The position numbers and the translations under genes are program-made. Below are positions 28,987-39,816 of a stretch of 64,000 nt of DNA, in pieces. Position 1 is the stretch's first letter, and every line of letters begins with the position of its first letter. The notes beneath the pieces are model-generated. The model did not search any database. It saw only the letters and a program-made list of their open reading frames with translations, and was not told the origin of the DNA. Origin of the DNA: Pseudomonas synxantha BG33R (GTDB lineage Bacteria > Pseudomonadota > Gammaproteobacteria > Pseudomonadales > Pseudomonadaceae); the NCBI RefSeq assembly GCF_000263715.2, contig NZ_CM001514.1:420936-484935 (forward strand), written 5' to 3'.

Positions 28987-29916
28987 ATGTACCCTATTTC
29001 TTCGCAGATGCGCGCCTTTGTCGCGAAGACCGAAGCTTTTACCAGCGATGACTCATCGCTGGCTGGCCTGCGCCAAACCTACAACCGCATGTGCCAGGCA
29101 TTTACCCCGCCCGTACCCGCGGGGCTGCACATCGCAGATTTTTCTGTAGGAAGTGTCAGCGTGCGCAGCTATCGGCCCGAGGCGCCTGATCCAGCAGAAG
29201 GCTGGCCCTGCCTCCTCTATATGCACGGTGGCGGTTGGGTCGTTGGCGGGCTGGACTCCCACGATTTCATCTGCTTTGAACTGGCCGCCACGCTGCAAGT
29301 GTTGGTGATCGCCATCGACTACCGCTTGGCCCCTGAGCATCCTTACCCCGCGGCCTACAACGATTGCCGGGCGGTATGGCAGGCGATCCAGGCAGGCGAG
29401 GGGCTGCCTGCCATCAACCTCGAACGGCTGGTGGTGATGGGCGACAGCGCCGGTGGCAACCTGGCGGCGGCGTTGTGCCTGGGGCTGCGCGATGACCGGC
29501 AAGCAATGCCCCGCGCCCAGGTGCTGGTTTACCCAGGCTTGGGTGGCCCCGCCGACTTGCCCTCGCGGGCTGATTGCTGGGATGCACCGTTGCTCAGCCG
29601 TGCCGACACTGAGGACTACTTGGCGTTGTACCTGGGTGACACGCGCATACCCTCGCCCTACGCCATGCCACTGCTGGCCGAGGCGTTCGACGGGCTACCC
29701 AAGGCGCTGATCGCCGTAGCCCAGTTCGACCCGCTGCGCGATGACGGCCGGCTGTACGCCGAGCGCCTGCAAGCTGCAGGCGTGGAAACCGTGCTGTATC
29801 CCGGCAAAGGGCTGGTCCACGGTTGTTTGCGTGCACGCGGCCAGGTGCCGGAGGTGGATCGGCTGTATGACTATCTGCTCGGTTACCTGAGGCGCGAACT
29901 GCTGACACAGGTCTAA
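28987..29916 (+). CDS. alpha/beta hydrolase, hormone-sensitive lipase (family IV) esterase
   Basis: A 309-residue probable carboxylesterase without signal peptide. The oxyanion motif HGGG begins at His80 (YMHGGGWVVGG), the nucleophile is Ser154 in GDSAGGN, the acid is in QFDPLRDDG and the catalytic His278 is in LVHG. These define the Aes/HSL family. The ATG at 28987 has AAGGTG upstream; an in-frame GTG two codons earlier is possible. It follows the choline-type binding protein, so an ester of choline or carnitine is a reasonable substrate guess, not shown. Confidence 0.85.
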   Translation: MYPISSQMRAFVAKTEAFTSDDSSLAGLRQTYNRMCQAFTPPVPAGLHIADFSVGSVSVRSYRPEAPDPAEGWPCLLYMHGGGWVVGGLDSHDFICFELAATLQVLVIAIDYRLAPEHPYPAAYNDCRAVWQAIQAGEGLPAINLERLVVMGDSAGGNLAAALCLGLRDDRQAMPRAQVLVYPGLGGPADLPSRADCWDAPLLSRADTEDYLALYLGDTRIPSPYAMPLLAEAFDGLPKALIAVAQFDPLRDDGRLYAERLQAAGVETVLYPGKGLVHGCLRARGQVPEVDRLYDYLLGYLRRELLTQV

Positions 29917-30019
29917 GCGCTCAATGACATGCTCATTGCACAATTCGGGTTTATGATGCGAGACGGCAAAATAATAGACGTCCCCCCAGGGATGAACCCG
30001 ACACCCTACGGAGCGCGCA

Positions 30020-30991
30020 ATGCAGACTTGGTACCCGCAGATCAAACCCTACGCCCGGCATGATCTGGCAGTCGATGACACCCACACGCTGTATGTCGAT
30101 GAAAGTGGCTCTCCCGAGGGCTTGCCCGTCGTGTTCATCCACGGGGGGCCAGGTGCCGGTTGCGACGCCCAGAGCCGCTGCTACTTCGATCCGAACCTCT
30201 ACCACATCGTCACCTTCGACCAGCGTGGCTGCGGGCGCTCCACCCCCCGCGCCAACCTTGAGAACAACACCACCTGGGATCTGGTCGCCGACCTTGAGCG
30301 CATCCGCGAGCACCTGGGCATCGACAAATGGGTGCTGTTCGGCGGCTCCTGGGGTTCAACCCTGGCCCTGGCCTACGCACAAACCCATCCAGAGCGTGTG
30401 CTTGGCCTGATCGTGCGCGGCATCTTCCTGGCCCGCCCGCAGGATATTCACTGGTTCTACCAAGAGGGCGCGAGCCGCCTGTTCCCGGATTACTGGCAGG
30501 ACTACCTGGCGCCGATCCCGGTGGAAGAGCGCCACGACATGATCGCCGCCTACCATAAGCGCCTGACCGGCAACGACCAGATCGCCCAGATGCATGCGGC
30601 CAAGGCTTGGTCCGGTTGGGAAGGGCGCATGTTGGGGCTGTGCCCGAGCCCCCAGCATGTGGAGCGTTTTTCCGAGCCGCAACGCGCACTGTCCATTGCG
30701 CGCATCGAGTGCCATTACTTCACCAACAACTCCTTCCTGGAGCCCAACCAGCTGATTCGCGATATGCACAAGATCGCCCATCTGCCGGGCATCATCATCC
30801 ATGGTCGCTACGACATGATCTGCCCGCTGGATAACGCCTGGGAGCTGCATCAGGCCTGGCCCAACAGTGAATTGCAGGTGATTCGCGAGGCGGGTCACGC
30901 CGCGTCCGAGCCGGGCATCACCGACGCGCTGGTGCGCGCCACCGGCGAGATGGCACGGCGCCTGCTTGATCTGCCGCCTGAAGAAGCATGA
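30020..30991 (+). CDS. pip: proline iminopeptidase
   Basis: A 323-residue serine peptidase of the S33 family releasing N-terminal proline from peptides. The HGGPGAG oxyanion motif, the nucleophile Ser110 in [11 protein letters not shown], the Asp in GRYDMICP and the His in AGHAASEPG form the complete machinery. GGAG lies upstream of the ATG. Cytoplasmic; no signal peptide. dtd starts inside its stop codon (ATGA), so the two are co-translated. Confidence 0.95.
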   Translation: MQTWYPQIKPYARHDLAVDDTHTLYVDESGSPEGLPVVFIHGGPGAGCDAQSRCYFDPNLYHIVTFDQRGCGRSTPRANLENNTTWDLVADLERIREHLGIDKWVLFGGSWGSTLALAYAQTHPERVLGLIVRGIFLARPQDIHWFYQEGASRLFPDYWQDYLAPIPVEERHDMIAAYHKRLTGNDQIAQMHAAKAWSGWEGRMLGLCPSPQHVERFSEPQRALSIARIECHYFTNNSFLEPNQLIRDMHKIAHLPGIIIHGRYDMICPLDNAWELHQAWPNSELQVIREAGHAASEPGITDALVRATGEMARRLLDLPPEEA

Positions 30992-31425
30992 AGGGCCTGT
31001 TGCAGCGGGTGCGTGGCGCCCGCGTCGAAGTAGCCGGTGAGGTCGTGGGGGCGATTGACCAAGGTTTGCTGGTGCTGGTCGCCGTAGAACCTACAGATAC
31101 GCCCGAGAGCGCCGACAAACTGTTGCACAAGCTGCTTAACTACCGGGTGTTCAGTGACGCCGAGGGCAAGATGAACCTCTCGCTCAAGGATATCGGCGGC
31201 GGGTTGCTGCTGGTGTCGCAGTTCACCCTGGCGGCGGACACAAAGAGCGGGCTGCGGCCAAGTTTCTCCACCGCTGCCCCTCCGGCCTTGGGAGCGGCGC
31301 TTTTTGAGCACTTGTTGTTACAAGCGCAACAATTGCATGGCAAGGTGGCGTCAGGGCGTTTTGGCGCTGATATGCAGGTGCATTTGGTCAATGATGGCCC
31401 TGTGACCTTTCTCTTACAGACATGA
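30988..31425 (+). CDS. dtd: D-aminoacyl-tRNA deacylase
   Basis: A 145-residue homodimeric enzyme that removes D-amino acids from mischarged tRNA. Both active-site motifs are visible: SQFTLAAD near residue 77 and NDGPVTF (the cross-subunit Gly-Pro motif) near the C-terminus. Its ATG overlaps the pip stop codon. The 266 bp after it hold no gene and form the opgG leader. Confidence 0.96.
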   Translation: MKGLLQRVRGARVEVAGEVVGAIDQGLLVLVAVEPTDTPESADKLLHKLLNYRVFSDAEGKMNLSLKDIGGGLLLVSQFTLAADTKSGLRPSFSTAAPPALGAALFEHLLLQAQQLHGKVASGRFGADMQVHLVNDGPVTFLLQT

Positions 31426-31691
31426 ATGTATGAAAAACGACTTTAATGCCTAAAAACGCAGGTTTTCGCTACAAATACTTCGCTGTCCCTGATGCGTTGT
31501 CTCGCGGGCTACTAGATAATCGCGCGCTACGGGGATCAGCGTTGTTTGGTCCATTTTTGACTTAGGTAGAGCCTTGTCCGATAGCCTTTGGGGAATCATT
31601 TTGCCTTGGGGGAGTCGGAACATTGCTCGCCAACCTGGCATATAGATAGCTGGCCGTTGGTTTTTTGATCTGTTTTCGGCGAGGGTTGCTC

Positions 31692-33428
31692 GTGATTGTT
31701 AGTCCCTGTAATGCACCAAAATTGTCTGCCAAACGGTTACGAAACGCACTGGTAACGGGCTCTGCCCTGTTTTGCCTGTTCGGCGCGGGTCAACTGTGGG
31801 CATTCAGTCTGGATGATGTGTCGGCCAAGGCAAAAGAGCTGGCCGGGCAGAAATACGAAGCTCCGCGCAGCAATCTGCCGAACGAATTCCGCGAAATGAA
31901 ATTCGCTGACTACCAGAAGATTCGTTTCCGCAACGAAAAAGCCGAGTGGGCCGATCAGAACACCCCGTTCAAGCTGTCCTTCTATCACCAGGGTATGCAT
32001 TTCGATACGCCGGTGAAAATCAATGAAGTCACCGCTGACAGCGTGCATGAAATCAAGTACGACCCGACTCGCTTCGATTTCGGTGACGTGAAATTTGATC
32101 CCAAAGCCACCGAGCAACTGGGTTATGCCGGTTTCCGTGTGCTTTTCCCGATCAACAAGGCCGACAAGCAAGACGAAATCATGACCATGCTCGGCGCGAG
32201 CTATTTCCGCGTCGTCGGCAAGGACCAGGTGTATGGCCTGTCTGCCCGTGGCATGGCTATCGATACCGCGCTGCCGTCCGGTGAAGAGTTCCCGCGGTTC
32301 ACCGAGTTCTGGATCGAGCGTCCAAAGCCGGGCGACAAGCACCTGGTGATCTTCGCCCTGCTGGACTCGCCGCGCGCTACCGGTGCCTATCGTCTGATCC
32401 TGCGGCCCGGCACTGACACCGTGGTCGATGTGAAGTCCCAGATGTTTCTGCGCGACAAGGTCAGCAAGCTGGGGGTTGCCCCGTTGACCTCGATGTTCCT
32501 GTTCGGCGCCAACCAGCCTTCCAAGGTGCTTAACTACCGTCGCGAGCTCCACGATTCCAGCGGCCTGTCGATCCACGCCGGCAATGGCGAATGGATCTGG
32601 CGCCCGTTGAACAACCCTAAACACCTGTCGGTCAGCAACTTCAGCGTCGAGAACCCGCGTGGGTTCGGCCTGCTGCAACGTGGCCGCAACTTCAGCCACT
32701 ACGAAGACCTGGACGACAACTACGACAAGCGCCCAAGCGCCTGGATCGAACCTGAAGGCGATTGGGGCAAAGGCTCCGTTGACCTGGTAGAGATCCCGAC
32801 TGCCGATGAAACCAACGACAACATCGTGGCGTTCTGGAGCCCGGCCGAACTGCCGGAAGTCGGCAAGCCGCTGGACATCGCCTACCGTCTGCACTGGACC
32901 CTGGACGACGCTGCATTCCATTCGCCGGACAGCGCCTGGGTCAAGCAGACCCTGCGTTCTACCGGTGACGTGAAGCAATCCAACCTGATCCGTCAGCCCG
33001 ATGGCAGCGTGGCCTACCTGGTGGACTTCGAGGGCCCGGCCCTGAAGAAACTGCTGCCGGACGCCCCGGTGCGCAGCCAGGTGAGCGTGGGCGACAACGC
33101 CGAACTGGTTGAAAACAGTGTGCGCTACAACGAACACACCAAAGGCTGGCGCCTGACCCTGCGCATGAAGATCAAGGACGCAGGCAAACCGACCGAAATG
33201 CGTGCGGCACTGGTGCAGGATGTGGTGCAACCAGCGCCTGAGCCGGTTTCCAATCACGTGTTGAAGGCTGACAAAGTCCTGGCCAAGCAGCACGAGAAAC
33301 AGGCCAGGAAAGACGCAAAAGACAAGCAAGACCCGCAGCCAGAAGCTGCCCCAGCCACACCGGAGCCGGCCAAGACCGAACAAGTCCTGACCGAAACCTG
33401 GAGCTATCAGTTGCCTGCCGATGAGTAA
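31692..33428 (+). CDS. opgG: periplasmic glucan biosynthesis protein OpgG
   Basis: A 578-residue periplasmic protein of the OpgG/MdoG family, needed to branch and build osmoregulated periplasmic glucans. The GTG start ([20 protein letters not shown]) has GAGG upstream and gives a long signal sequence ending near LFGAGQLWA; a longer frame opens at 31665. The mature part begins [15 protein letters not shown] and contains [16 protein letters not shown] and SWIEP-type blocks of the family ([17 protein letters not shown]). The last ~50 residues are a Lys/Ala/Pro-rich tail. It overlaps opgH by eight bases. Confidence 0.95.
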   Translation: MIVSPCNAPKLSAKRLRNALVTGSALFCLFGAGQLWAFSLDDVSAKAKELAGQKYEAPRSNLPNEFREMKFADYQKIRFRNEKAEWADQNTPFKLSFYHQGMHFDTPVKINEVTADSVHEIKYDPTRFDFGDVKFDPKATEQLGYAGFRVLFPINKADKQDEIMTMLGASYFRVVGKDQVYGLSARGMAIDTALPSGEEFPRFTEFWIERPKPGDKHLVIFALLDSPRATGAYRLILRPGTDTVVDVKSQMFLRDKVSKLGVAPLTSMFLFGANQPSKVLNYRRELHDSSGLSIHAGNGEWIWRPLNNPKHLSVSNFSVENPRGFGLLQRGRNFSHYEDLDDNYDKRPSAWIEPEGDWGKGSVDLVEIPTADETNDNIVAFWSPAELPEVGKPLDIAYRLHWTLDDAAFHSPDSAWVKQTLRSTGDVKQSNLIRQPDGSVAYLVDFEGPALKKLLPDAPVRSQVSVGDNAELVENSVRYNEHTKGWRLTLRMKIKDAGKPTEMRAALVQDVVQPAPEPVSNHVLKADKVLAKQHEKQARKDAKDKQDPQPEAAPATPEPAKTEQVLTETWSYQLPADE

Positions 33429-35991
33429 TTCAAATGTCCGGCCAGAGACTCTGAGCGAGTATCTGGCGCACCTCCCGTTGACCGCTGAGCAGCGCGCCGA
33501 GCTGGCGGGCTGCAACTCGTTCAGCGAATTGCACGAACGCTTGTCGTCGTCGACTTTCGACGCACCGACTGAGGCCGCCCAGGCTTCGGTCGGCCGTCGC
33601 TTGACCCTCAACAGCGCCGAAGAGCTGCAAGACGCCGAGATGCTGGCGCTCGACGCCAGCGGTCGCGTGTGCCTTAAAGCCACGCCGCCGATCCGCCGGA
33701 CCAAAGTGGTGCCCGAGCCTTGGCGCACCAACATCCTGGTGCGCGGCTGGCGCCGGATGACGGGTCGCACCAACCCGCCCAAGCCACCCAAGGATGAGCG
33801 CGTACTGCCCGCTGCCCGCTGGCGTACCGTGGGTTCGATCCGTCGCTATATCCTGTTGGTGTTGATGCTGGGCCAGACCATTGTCGCCGGCTGGTACATG
33901 AAAGGCATCATGCCGTACCAGGGCTGGTCGCTGGTCGACTTCGATGAGATCCGCAACCAGACCCTGCTGCAAACCGCCACTCAGGTAATGCCTTACGCGC
34001 TGCAAACCAGCATCCTGATCATGTTCGGGATTCTGTTCTGCTGGGTCTCGGCCGGTTTCTGGACCGCACTCATGGGCTTCCTGGAACTGCTGACCGGTCA
34101 CGATAAATACCGCATCTCCGGTAAAAGTGCCGGTAACGAGCCAATTCCGAAGGATGCGCGCACTGCACTGGTGATGCCGATCTGCAACGAAGACGTGCCG
34201 CGGGTATTTGCAGGTTTGCGTGCCACGTTCGAATCGGTAGCCGCCACCGGTGACCTGGATCGCTTCGATTTCTTTGTGCTCAGCGACAGTAATGACGCCG
34301 ACATCTGCATCGCCGAACAGCAAGCCTGGCTCGACGTGTGCCGCGAAGCTGGCGGCTTTGGCAAGATCTTCTATCGCCGCCGCCGCCGTCGTGTAAAGCG
34401 CAAGAGCGGCAACCTCGACGACTTCTGCCGTCGCTGGGGTGGTGACTACAAATACATGGTCGTTCTCGACGCTGACTCCGTGATGAGCGGCGAATGCCTG
34501 ACCAGCCTGGTACGCCTGATGGAAGCCACGCCGGATGCGGGGATTATCCAGACCGCGCCGCGGGCGTCGGGCATGGACACCCTGTATGCGCGTATGCAGC
34601 AGTTCGCTACCCGCGTATACGGCCCATTGTTTACCGCCGGCCTGCACTTCTGGCAGTTGGGTGAATCCCACTACTGGGGTCACAACGCCATTATCCGCAT
34701 GAAGCCGTTTATCGAGCACTGCGCCCTGGCGCCGTTGCCAGGTAAGGGCGCATTCGCCGGTGCAATCCTCTCCCACGACTTCGTTGAAGCCGCGCTGATG
34801 CGCCGTGCCGGCTGGGGCGTGTGGATTGCCTACGACTTGCCGGGCAGTTACGAAGAACTGCCGCCGAACCTGCTGGACGAACTCAAGCGTGACCGTCGCT
34901 GGTGCCACGGTAACCTGATGAACTTCCGCCTGTTCCTGGTTAAAGGCATGCACCCGGTGCACCGTGCGGTGTTCCTGACCGGCGTGATGTCCTACCTGTC
35001 GGCGCCGTTGTGGTTCTTCTTCCTGGTGTTGTCCACGGCGTTGCTGGCGGTGAACACCCTGATGGAGCCGCAGTACTTCATGGCGCCGCGCCAGTTGTAC
35101 CCGCTGTGGCCACAATGGCACCCGGACAAGGCGGTGGCGCTGTTCTCCACCACCATCGTGCTGTTGTTCCTGCCCAAGCTGCTCAGCATCATTCTGATCT
35201 GGGCCAAGGGTGCCAAGGAGTTCGGCGGCAAGTTCAAGGTGACCTTGTCGATGCTGCTGGAGATGTTGTTCTCCATGCTGCTGGCGCCGGTGCGGATGAT
35301 TTTCCACACCCGTTTCGTCCTCGCCGCCTTCCTCGGTTGGGCCGCCACCTGGAACTCGCCGCAGCGTGACGACGACTCCACGCCCTGGAGCGAAGCGGTC
35401 AAGCGTCACGGCCCGCAAACCATTCTCGGCTTCCTGTGGGCGCTGTTGGTGGTGTGGTTGAACCCAAGTTTCCTGTGGTGGCTGGTGCCGATTGTCGGCT
35501 CGCTGATGCTGTCGATTCCGGTGTCGGTGATTTCCAGCCGGGTCAAGCTGGGCCTCAAGTCCCGTGACGAGAGCCTGTTCCTGATCCCCGAGGAATACAA
35601 TCCGCCGCAAGCGCTGCTGTCGACCGAGAAGTACACCCACGAAAACCGTTGGCACGCCCTCAATGACGGCTTCGTGCGTTCGGTGGTCGACCCGCAGCAG
35701 AACGCCCTGGCCTGTGCCTTGGCGACCTCGCGTCACCGTGAGGCCGAGCCGATCGAGTACCTGCGCATGGAGCGCGTTCGCCATGCGTTGAAAGTCGGCC
35801 CTGCCGGCCTCAACAACAGCGAACGCCTGGCCCTGCTCAGCGACCCGGTAGCCCTGGCTCGCCTGCATGAGCAGGTCTGGAACGAAGGTCATGCCGAGTG
35901 GCTCGGTGCCTGGCGTGCTTCGATCAAGGCTGATCCGCACGCGCCATTGCTGCCTCTGCAACCGCAGTCGCCGCAGGCCCAACCGGCCTGA
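33421..35991 (+). CDS. opgH: glucan glucosyltransferase OpgH
   Basis: An 856-residue inner-membrane family 2 glycosyltransferase that makes the linear beta-1,2-glucan backbone from UDP-glucose. Two membrane segments (about residues 138-155 and 190-215) precede the cytosolic catalytic domain with [20 protein letters not shown], the metal motif [10 protein letters not shown], and the acceptor motif RRWCHGN. Six or so further membrane segments follow. Translationally coupled to opgG. Confidence 0.97.
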   Translation: MSNSNVRPETLSEYLAHLPLTAEQRAELAGCNSFSELHERLSSSTFDAPTEAAQASVGRRLTLNSAEELQDAEMLALDASGRVCLKATPPIRRTKVVPEPWRTNILVRGWRRMTGRTNPPKPPKDERVLPAARWRTVGSIRRYILLVLMLGQTIVAGWYMKGIMPYQGWSLVDFDEIRNQTLLQTATQVMPYALQTSILIMFGILFCWVSAGFWTALMGFLELLTGHDKYRISGKSAGNEPIPKDARTALVMPICNEDVPRVFAGLRATFESVAATGDLDRFDFFVLSDSNDADICIAEQQAWLDVCREAGGFGKIFYRRRRRRVKRKSGNLDDFCRRWGGDYKYMVVLDADSVMSGECLTSLVRLMEATPDAGIIQTAPRASGMDTLYARMQQFATRVYGPLFTAGLHFWQLGESHYWGHNAIIRMKPFIEHCALAPLPGKGAFAGAILSHDFVEAALMRRAGWGVWIAYDLPGSYEELPPNLLDELKRDRRWCHGNLMNFRLFLVKGMHPVHRAVFLTGVMSYLSAPLWFFFLVLSTALLAVNTLMEPQYFMAPRQLYPLWPQWHPDKAVALFSTTIVLLFLPKLLSIILIWAKGAKEFGGKFKVTLSMLLEMLFSMLLAPVRMIFHTRFVLAAFLGWAATWNSPQRDDDSTPWSEAVKRHGPQTILGFLWALLVVWLNPSFLWWLVPIVGSLMLSIPVSVISSRVKLGLKSRDESLFLIPEEYNPPQALLSTEKYTHENRWHALNDGFVRSVVDPQQNALACALATSRHREAEPIEYLRMERVRHALKVGPAGLNNSERLALLSDPVALARLHEQVWNEGHAEWLGAWRASIKADPHAPLLPLQPQSPQAQPA

Positions 35992-35998
35992 TTCAGAC

Positions 35999-36025
35999 GC
36001 CCCCGAGGGTTCGCCTCGGGGGCGC
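35999..36025 (+). terminator. hairpin after opgH, probable terminator
   Basis: CGCCCCCGAGG and CCTCGGGGGCG form an 11-bp stem around GTTCG, eight bases after the opgH stop. There is no T run, so factor-independent termination may be weak. Confidence 0.5.
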
Positions 36026-36178
36026 TGCAGACGCTGGTCCTACAGCGTTTACAGTCGCTTCCTTTTATCCCTAACTCCTTGTTATTTCGAAACAAAAGAC
36101 CTTTGATCGAGGCGTATTGTGGTGCCTGTCGCTGGGTTAGCATCGCCCCCCAAAATTTGACTCGCCACGGGGGCATTC

Positions 36179-36979
36179 ATGATCAAAAGGTATTGTTCGT
36201 TATTGCTGGTTAGCGTTTTCCTATGGGCTTACGCGGGTCTGCTGAGTGCGGGCGCCCTGGACGATGCTGTTCGTCGCGGCGTATTGAAAGTGGGGACCAC
36301 GCCCAATTACGTGCCCTTCGAGATGCTCGATAAGCAGGGGCGCATCGTCGGTTTTGAAATTGACTTGCTGCGCGCCATGAGCCGTGCGCTAGGCGTGGAG
36401 CTTGAGCTGATTGCAGTGCCGTATACGGATTTGGTCCCGGGGTTGATGGCGAAGAAATTCGACCTGATTGGCAGTGGCATGACCGTCACCCAAGAGCGCA
36501 ACCTGAAGCTCAACTTCAGCGACTCTTTCATTGTGGTGGGTCAGACCGTGCTGCTGCACCCCCGCCTGGCCGGCATCGTTTCCAGCATCGAAGAGCTGGA
36601 CGACGCCAGCTACCGGGTGGTGACTATCCAGGGCACGACCGGAGAGGCAGCAGCCCAGCGTTTTCTGGGGGCTGCTCAACTGGGCACGGTGACGACCCCG
36701 GAAGACGGTGTGCGGCAGGTCGTGGAAGGCAAGTTCGATGCGTTTATCCATGATGCGCCCTACAACCTGATCGCGATGAGCCGGCCGCAGAACAGCGCCT
36801 TGTTGACACTGGAACAACCCTTCACCTTTGAGCCCCTGGCGTTTGGTTTGAAAAAGGGTGATTACGACAGCCTCAACTGGATCAATCACTTTCTCAATCA
36901 GATCGCTCAGGATGGCTCCTACGATCGCCTGCATGACAAGTGGTTCAGGGACACGGCCTGGATGGCAGAGATTGAGTGA
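36179..36979 (+). CDS. polar amino acid ABC transporter binding protein, copy 1
   Basis: A 266-residue periplasmic binding protein of the family 3 (HisJ/GlnH) type with signal peptide MIKRYCSLLLVSVFLWAYAGLLSAG. The motif VGFEIDLLRAMSRALGVELEL and the ligand-site segment IGSGMTVTQERNLKLNFSD are intact. Its paralog follows 216 bp downstream with the same length and near-parallel sequence (LDDAVRRGVLKVG vs IDDAVKRGTLKVG), so this is a tandem duplication. No permease gene lies directly behind this copy. Ligand unknown. Confidence 0.9.
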   Translation: MIKRYCSLLLVSVFLWAYAGLLSAGALDDAVRRGVLKVGTTPNYVPFEMLDKQGRIVGFEIDLLRAMSRALGVELELIAVPYTDLVPGLMAKKFDLIGSGMTVTQERNLKLNFSDSFIVVGQTVLLHPRLAGIVSSIEELDDASYRVVTIQGTTGEAAAQRFLGAAQLGTVTTPEDGVRQVVEGKFDAFIHDAPYNLIAMSRPQNSALLTLEQPFTFEPLAFGLKKGDYDSLNWINHFLNQIAQDGSYDRLHDKWFRDTAWMAEIE

Positions 36980-37195
36980 TCGTCATAACTACTTACACAT
37001 CAATCAATTGTCGAGGGGCTACGTAAACGCGTCTACCCCTGCGCTTGACTGCACCGCCGTAGGACTTTTACGACATACGCCGACAACATTTACCGGTGAA
37101 ACCTTTGTGACGGACAACGAGTGGGTTAGGATCGCATCCCGAAATGGCGCAGCCCTTTTGTGCGCCGACCTTATAAGAATCGTTCAGGGGTCTTG

Positions 37196-37996
37196 ATGAT
37201 GAAAAAGTATCTTTCGATGCTGATGCTCGGCGTCACCGCGATGGTCGCTGCCACTGCGGCCCAGGCTGGTGCCATCGACGATGCGGTCAAGCGCGGCACG
37301 TTGAAAGTCGGCATGGACCCGACCTACATGCCGTTCGAAATGACTGACAAGCGCGGTGAAATCATCGGCTTCGAAGTCGACATCCTCAAGGCCATGGCCA
37401 AGTCCATGGGGGTCAAGCTGGAGCTGGTGTCCACCGGTTATGACGGCATCATCCCGGCCTTCCTGACCGGCAAGTTCGACATGATCGGCAGCGGCATGAC
37501 CCTGACCCAGGAGCGCAACCTGCGCCTGAACTTCAGCGAACCCTTCATCGTGGTCGGCCAGACCCTGCTGATCCGCAAGGACCTGGAAGGCACCATCAAG
37601 TCCTACAAAGACCTGAACGATGAGAAATACCGTCTGACCTCCAAGCTCGGCACCACCGGTGAGATGGTCGCCAAAAAGCTGATTTCCAAGGCCAAGTACC
37701 ACGGCTACGACAACGAGCAGGAAGGCGTGCTGGATGTGGTCAACGGCAAGGCTGATGCCTTTGTGTATGACGCGCCGTACAACGTAGTAGCCGAGAAGAA
37801 AGTCGGCAACGGCAAGCTGGTGTTCCTGGAAGAACCCTTCACCTTTGAACCCCTGGCGTTCGGTTTGAAGAAAGGCGATTACGACAGCATCAACTTCATC
37901 AACAACTTCCTGCACCAGATCCGTAACGACGGCACCTACGATCGCATCCATGACAAGTGGTTCAAGAGCTCCGAGTGGCTCAAGGACATGGAATAA
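37196..37996 (+). CDS. polar amino acid ABC transporter binding protein, copy 2
   Basis: A 266-residue family 3 binding protein; signal peptide MMKKYLSMLMLGVTAMVAATAAQA. Motifs IIGFEVDILKAMAKSMGV and IGSGMTLTQERNLRLNFSEPF are conserved. Two ATG codons in tandem offer the start (37196 or 37199). It is the copy nearest the permease and ATPase genes, from which it is separated by a REP pair, so it is the more likely main partner. The C-terminus (DKWFKSSEWLKDME) parallels copy 1. Confidence 0.92.
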   Translation: MMKKYLSMLMLGVTAMVAATAAQAGAIDDAVKRGTLKVGMDPTYMPFEMTDKRGEIIGFEVDILKAMAKSMGVKLELVSTGYDGIIPAFLTGKFDMIGSGMTLTQERNLRLNFSEPFIVVGQTLLIRKDLEGTIKSYKDLNDEKYRLTSKLGTTGEMVAKKLISKAKYHGYDNEQEGVLDVVNGKADAFVYDAPYNVVAEKKVGNGKLVFLEEPFTFEPLAFGLKKGDYDSINFINNFLHQIRNDGTYDRIHDKWFKSSEWLKDME

Positions 37997-38018
37997 GGCC
38001 TGACACCGAGTTGCCTGC

Positions 38019-38089
38019 ATCGCAGGCACGCCAGCTCCCACATTTGACTGTATTTACACATCAAATGTGGGAGGGGGCTTGCCCCCGAT
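38019..38089. repeat. inverted REP pair, tail-in arrangement
   Basis: ATCGCAGGCACGCCAGCTCCCAC and GTGGGAGGGGGCTTGCCCCC face each other across a 24-bp centre. The arms are of two subtypes. It sits between the binding protein and permease genes, where it could favour higher expression of the former. Confidence 0.8.
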
Positions 38090-38125
38090 GGCGGCCTATC
38101 AGGCAACACATATCCGGAAAGTGAA

Positions 38126-39085
38126 ATGAAACAGAAAAAAGCCCAATGGCCCTGGCACCTGCTGACGGTGGTCGTGCTGGTCGGCCTGGCTGGCGCCTTG
38201 TACTACGCCACCTCGTTGATGTCCTACGAATGGCGCTGGAACCGCGTACCGCAATACTTCGCCTATCAAGCCGAAACCTCCCAGCGCGCCGCGGATATTT
38301 CCACCGTGGTCGAGTTGGTGCGCAAAGGCGATGTGGCCGAAGTCACCCTGCGCAACGACGCGGGGGCCGAGCAAAAGCTCACAGTTGCCGACAACAGCCT
38401 GCAAGTGGCGCGCGGTGATGATGTGGCTGAAGGCGATGTGGTCGGCGTGACCCGCCAGTGGGCGCTGGGGCCGTTGATGTGGGGCTTGTGGACCACGTTG
38501 TGGCTGTCGGTGGTGTCCGGCATCCTGGGCTTGGCGATAGGTTTGGCGACCGGTTTGTGCCGGCTCTCCAAAAACCCGACCCTGCGGGATTTGTCGACGA
38601 TCTACGTCGAACTGGTGCGCGGTACGCCGCTGCTGGTGCAGATTTTCATTTTCTATTTCTTCATCGGCACGGTGCTCAACCTGTCCCGGGAGTTTGCCGG
38701 GATCGCCGCGCTATCGTTGTTCACCGGCGCCTACGTGGCCGAAATCGTCCGCGCCGGCGTGCAGTCCATCACCCGTGGCCAGGATGAAGCGGCGCGTTCC
38801 TTGGGCTTGAGTGCCAGCCAGTCGATGCGCCATGTGGTGTTGCCGCAAGCCTTCAAGCGCGTGCTGCCACCCCTGGCCGGGCAATTTATCAGCCTGGTCA
38901 AGGACACGTCCCTGGTGTCGGTGATTGCGATTACCGAATTGCTCAAGAGTGGCCGCGAAGTGATCACCACCTCGTTTTCGCCATTCGAGATCCTGTTCTG
39001 TGTGGCAGGCCTGTACCTGCTGATCAACCTGCCGCTGTCGAAAATGGCCAGCCGGCTTGAGCGGAGGCTCGCCCAAAGTGATTGA
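38126..39085 (+). CDS. polar amino acid ABC transporter permease
   Basis: A 319-residue HisM/GlnP-type inner-membrane permease. The first membrane segment (about residues 10-32) is followed by about 75 polar residues before the usual [19 protein letters not shown] segment, an insert longer than in most members of this family and probably periplasmic. The core contains [16 protein letters not shown] and the EAA loop [23 protein letters not shown]. Only one permease gene is present, so it presumably acts as a homodimer. It overlaps the ATPase gene. Confidence 0.92.
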   Translation: MKQKKAQWPWHLLTVVVLVGLAGALYYATSLMSYEWRWNRVPQYFAYQAETSQRAADISTVVELVRKGDVAEVTLRNDAGAEQKLTVADNSLQVARGDDVAEGDVVGVTRQWALGPLMWGLWTTLWLSVVSGILGLAIGLATGLCRLSKNPTLRDLSTIYVELVRGTPLLVQIFIFYFFIGTVLNLSREFAGIAALSLFTGAYVAEIVRAGVQSITRGQDEAARSLGLSASQSMRHVVLPQAFKRVLPPLAGQFISLVKDTSLVSVIAITELLKSGREVITTSFSPFEILFCVAGLYLLINLPLSKMASRLERRLAQSD

Positions 39086-39812
39086 AGTGCGCGATCTGGT
39101 AAAAGTCTTCGACACCCGTGGGCATGTGGTACGCGCGGTGGATCACGTCACTACCCAGGTGGCCAAGGGCGAAGTGCTGGTGGTCATTGGCCCGTCCGGT
39201 TCCGGCAAGTCCACCTTCCTGCGCTGCCTCAATGGGTTGGAGGCGTTCGACTCGGGCTCGGTGAGCATTGATGGCCTGCAATTGGCCGATCCTAAAACCG
39301 ATGTGAACGCCTATCGCCGTGAAGTCGGCATGGTGTTTCAGCATTTCAACCTGTTCCCCCACATGACCGTGCTGGAAAACCTGTGCCTGGCGCAAAAGGT
39401 CGTGCGTAAGCGCGGCAAGCAAGAGCGCGAGGCCAAGGCGCTGGCTCTGTTGGAAAAGGTGGGCATCGCGCAGAAGGCCCATGAGTTTCCATCGCGCCTG
39501 TCTGGCGGCCAACAGCAGCGGGTTGCGATTGCCCGGGCGCTGGCCATGGAGCCCAAGGTGATGCTGTTTGACGAGCCCACCTCGGCGCTCGACCCGGAAA
39601 TGGTTGGCGAAGTCCTCGACGTCATGAAGACCCTGGCCCTGGAAGGCATGACCATGGTCTGCGTGACCCACGAGATGGGCTTTGCTCGCGAAGTGGCGGA
39701 CCGGGTGCTGTTCTTCGACCATGGCAAACTGTTGGAGGACGCAGCACCCGCCGAATTCTTCGCAGCGCCGAAAGACCCGCGCGCCCAAGCCTTCCTGCGC
39801 CAGGTGTTGTAA
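39078..39812 (+). CDS. polar amino acid ABC transporter ATP-binding protein
   Basis: A 244-residue GlnQ/HisP-type ATPase. The GTG at 39078 ([11 protein letters not shown]) is chosen because GGAGG lies 10 bases upstream; a TTG at 39057 would add seven residues. Walker [11 protein letters not shown]-loop [13 protein letters not shown], signature LSGGQQQR, Walker [14 protein letters not shown] and the switch His in VTHEMGFA are complete. It overlaps the permease gene by eight bases. Confidence 0.95.
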   Translation: MIEVRDLVKVFDTRGHVVRAVDHVTTQVAKGEVLVVIGPSGSGKSTFLRCLNGLEAFDSGSVSIDGLQLADPKTDVNAYRREVGMVFQHFNLFPHMTVLENLCLAQKVVRKRGKQEREAKALALLEKVGIAQKAHEFPSRLSGGQQQRVAIARALAMEPKVMLFDEPTSALDPEMVGEVLDVMKTLALEGMTMVCVTHEMGFAREVADRVLFFDHGKLLEDAAPAEFFAAPKDPRAQAFLRQVL

Positions 39813-39816
39813 CTGC

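Noticed and set aside
31426..31691. A small RNA or riboswitch in the opgG leader
   Set aside because: The 266-bp spacer shows no known riboswitch core, strong hairpin with T run, or clear promoter. I see nothing I can name.
39057..39812. TTG start at 39057 for the amino acid ABC ATPase
   Set aside because: No ribosome site precedes it. The GTG at 39078 has GGAGG at a workable distance and gives the usual N-terminus.
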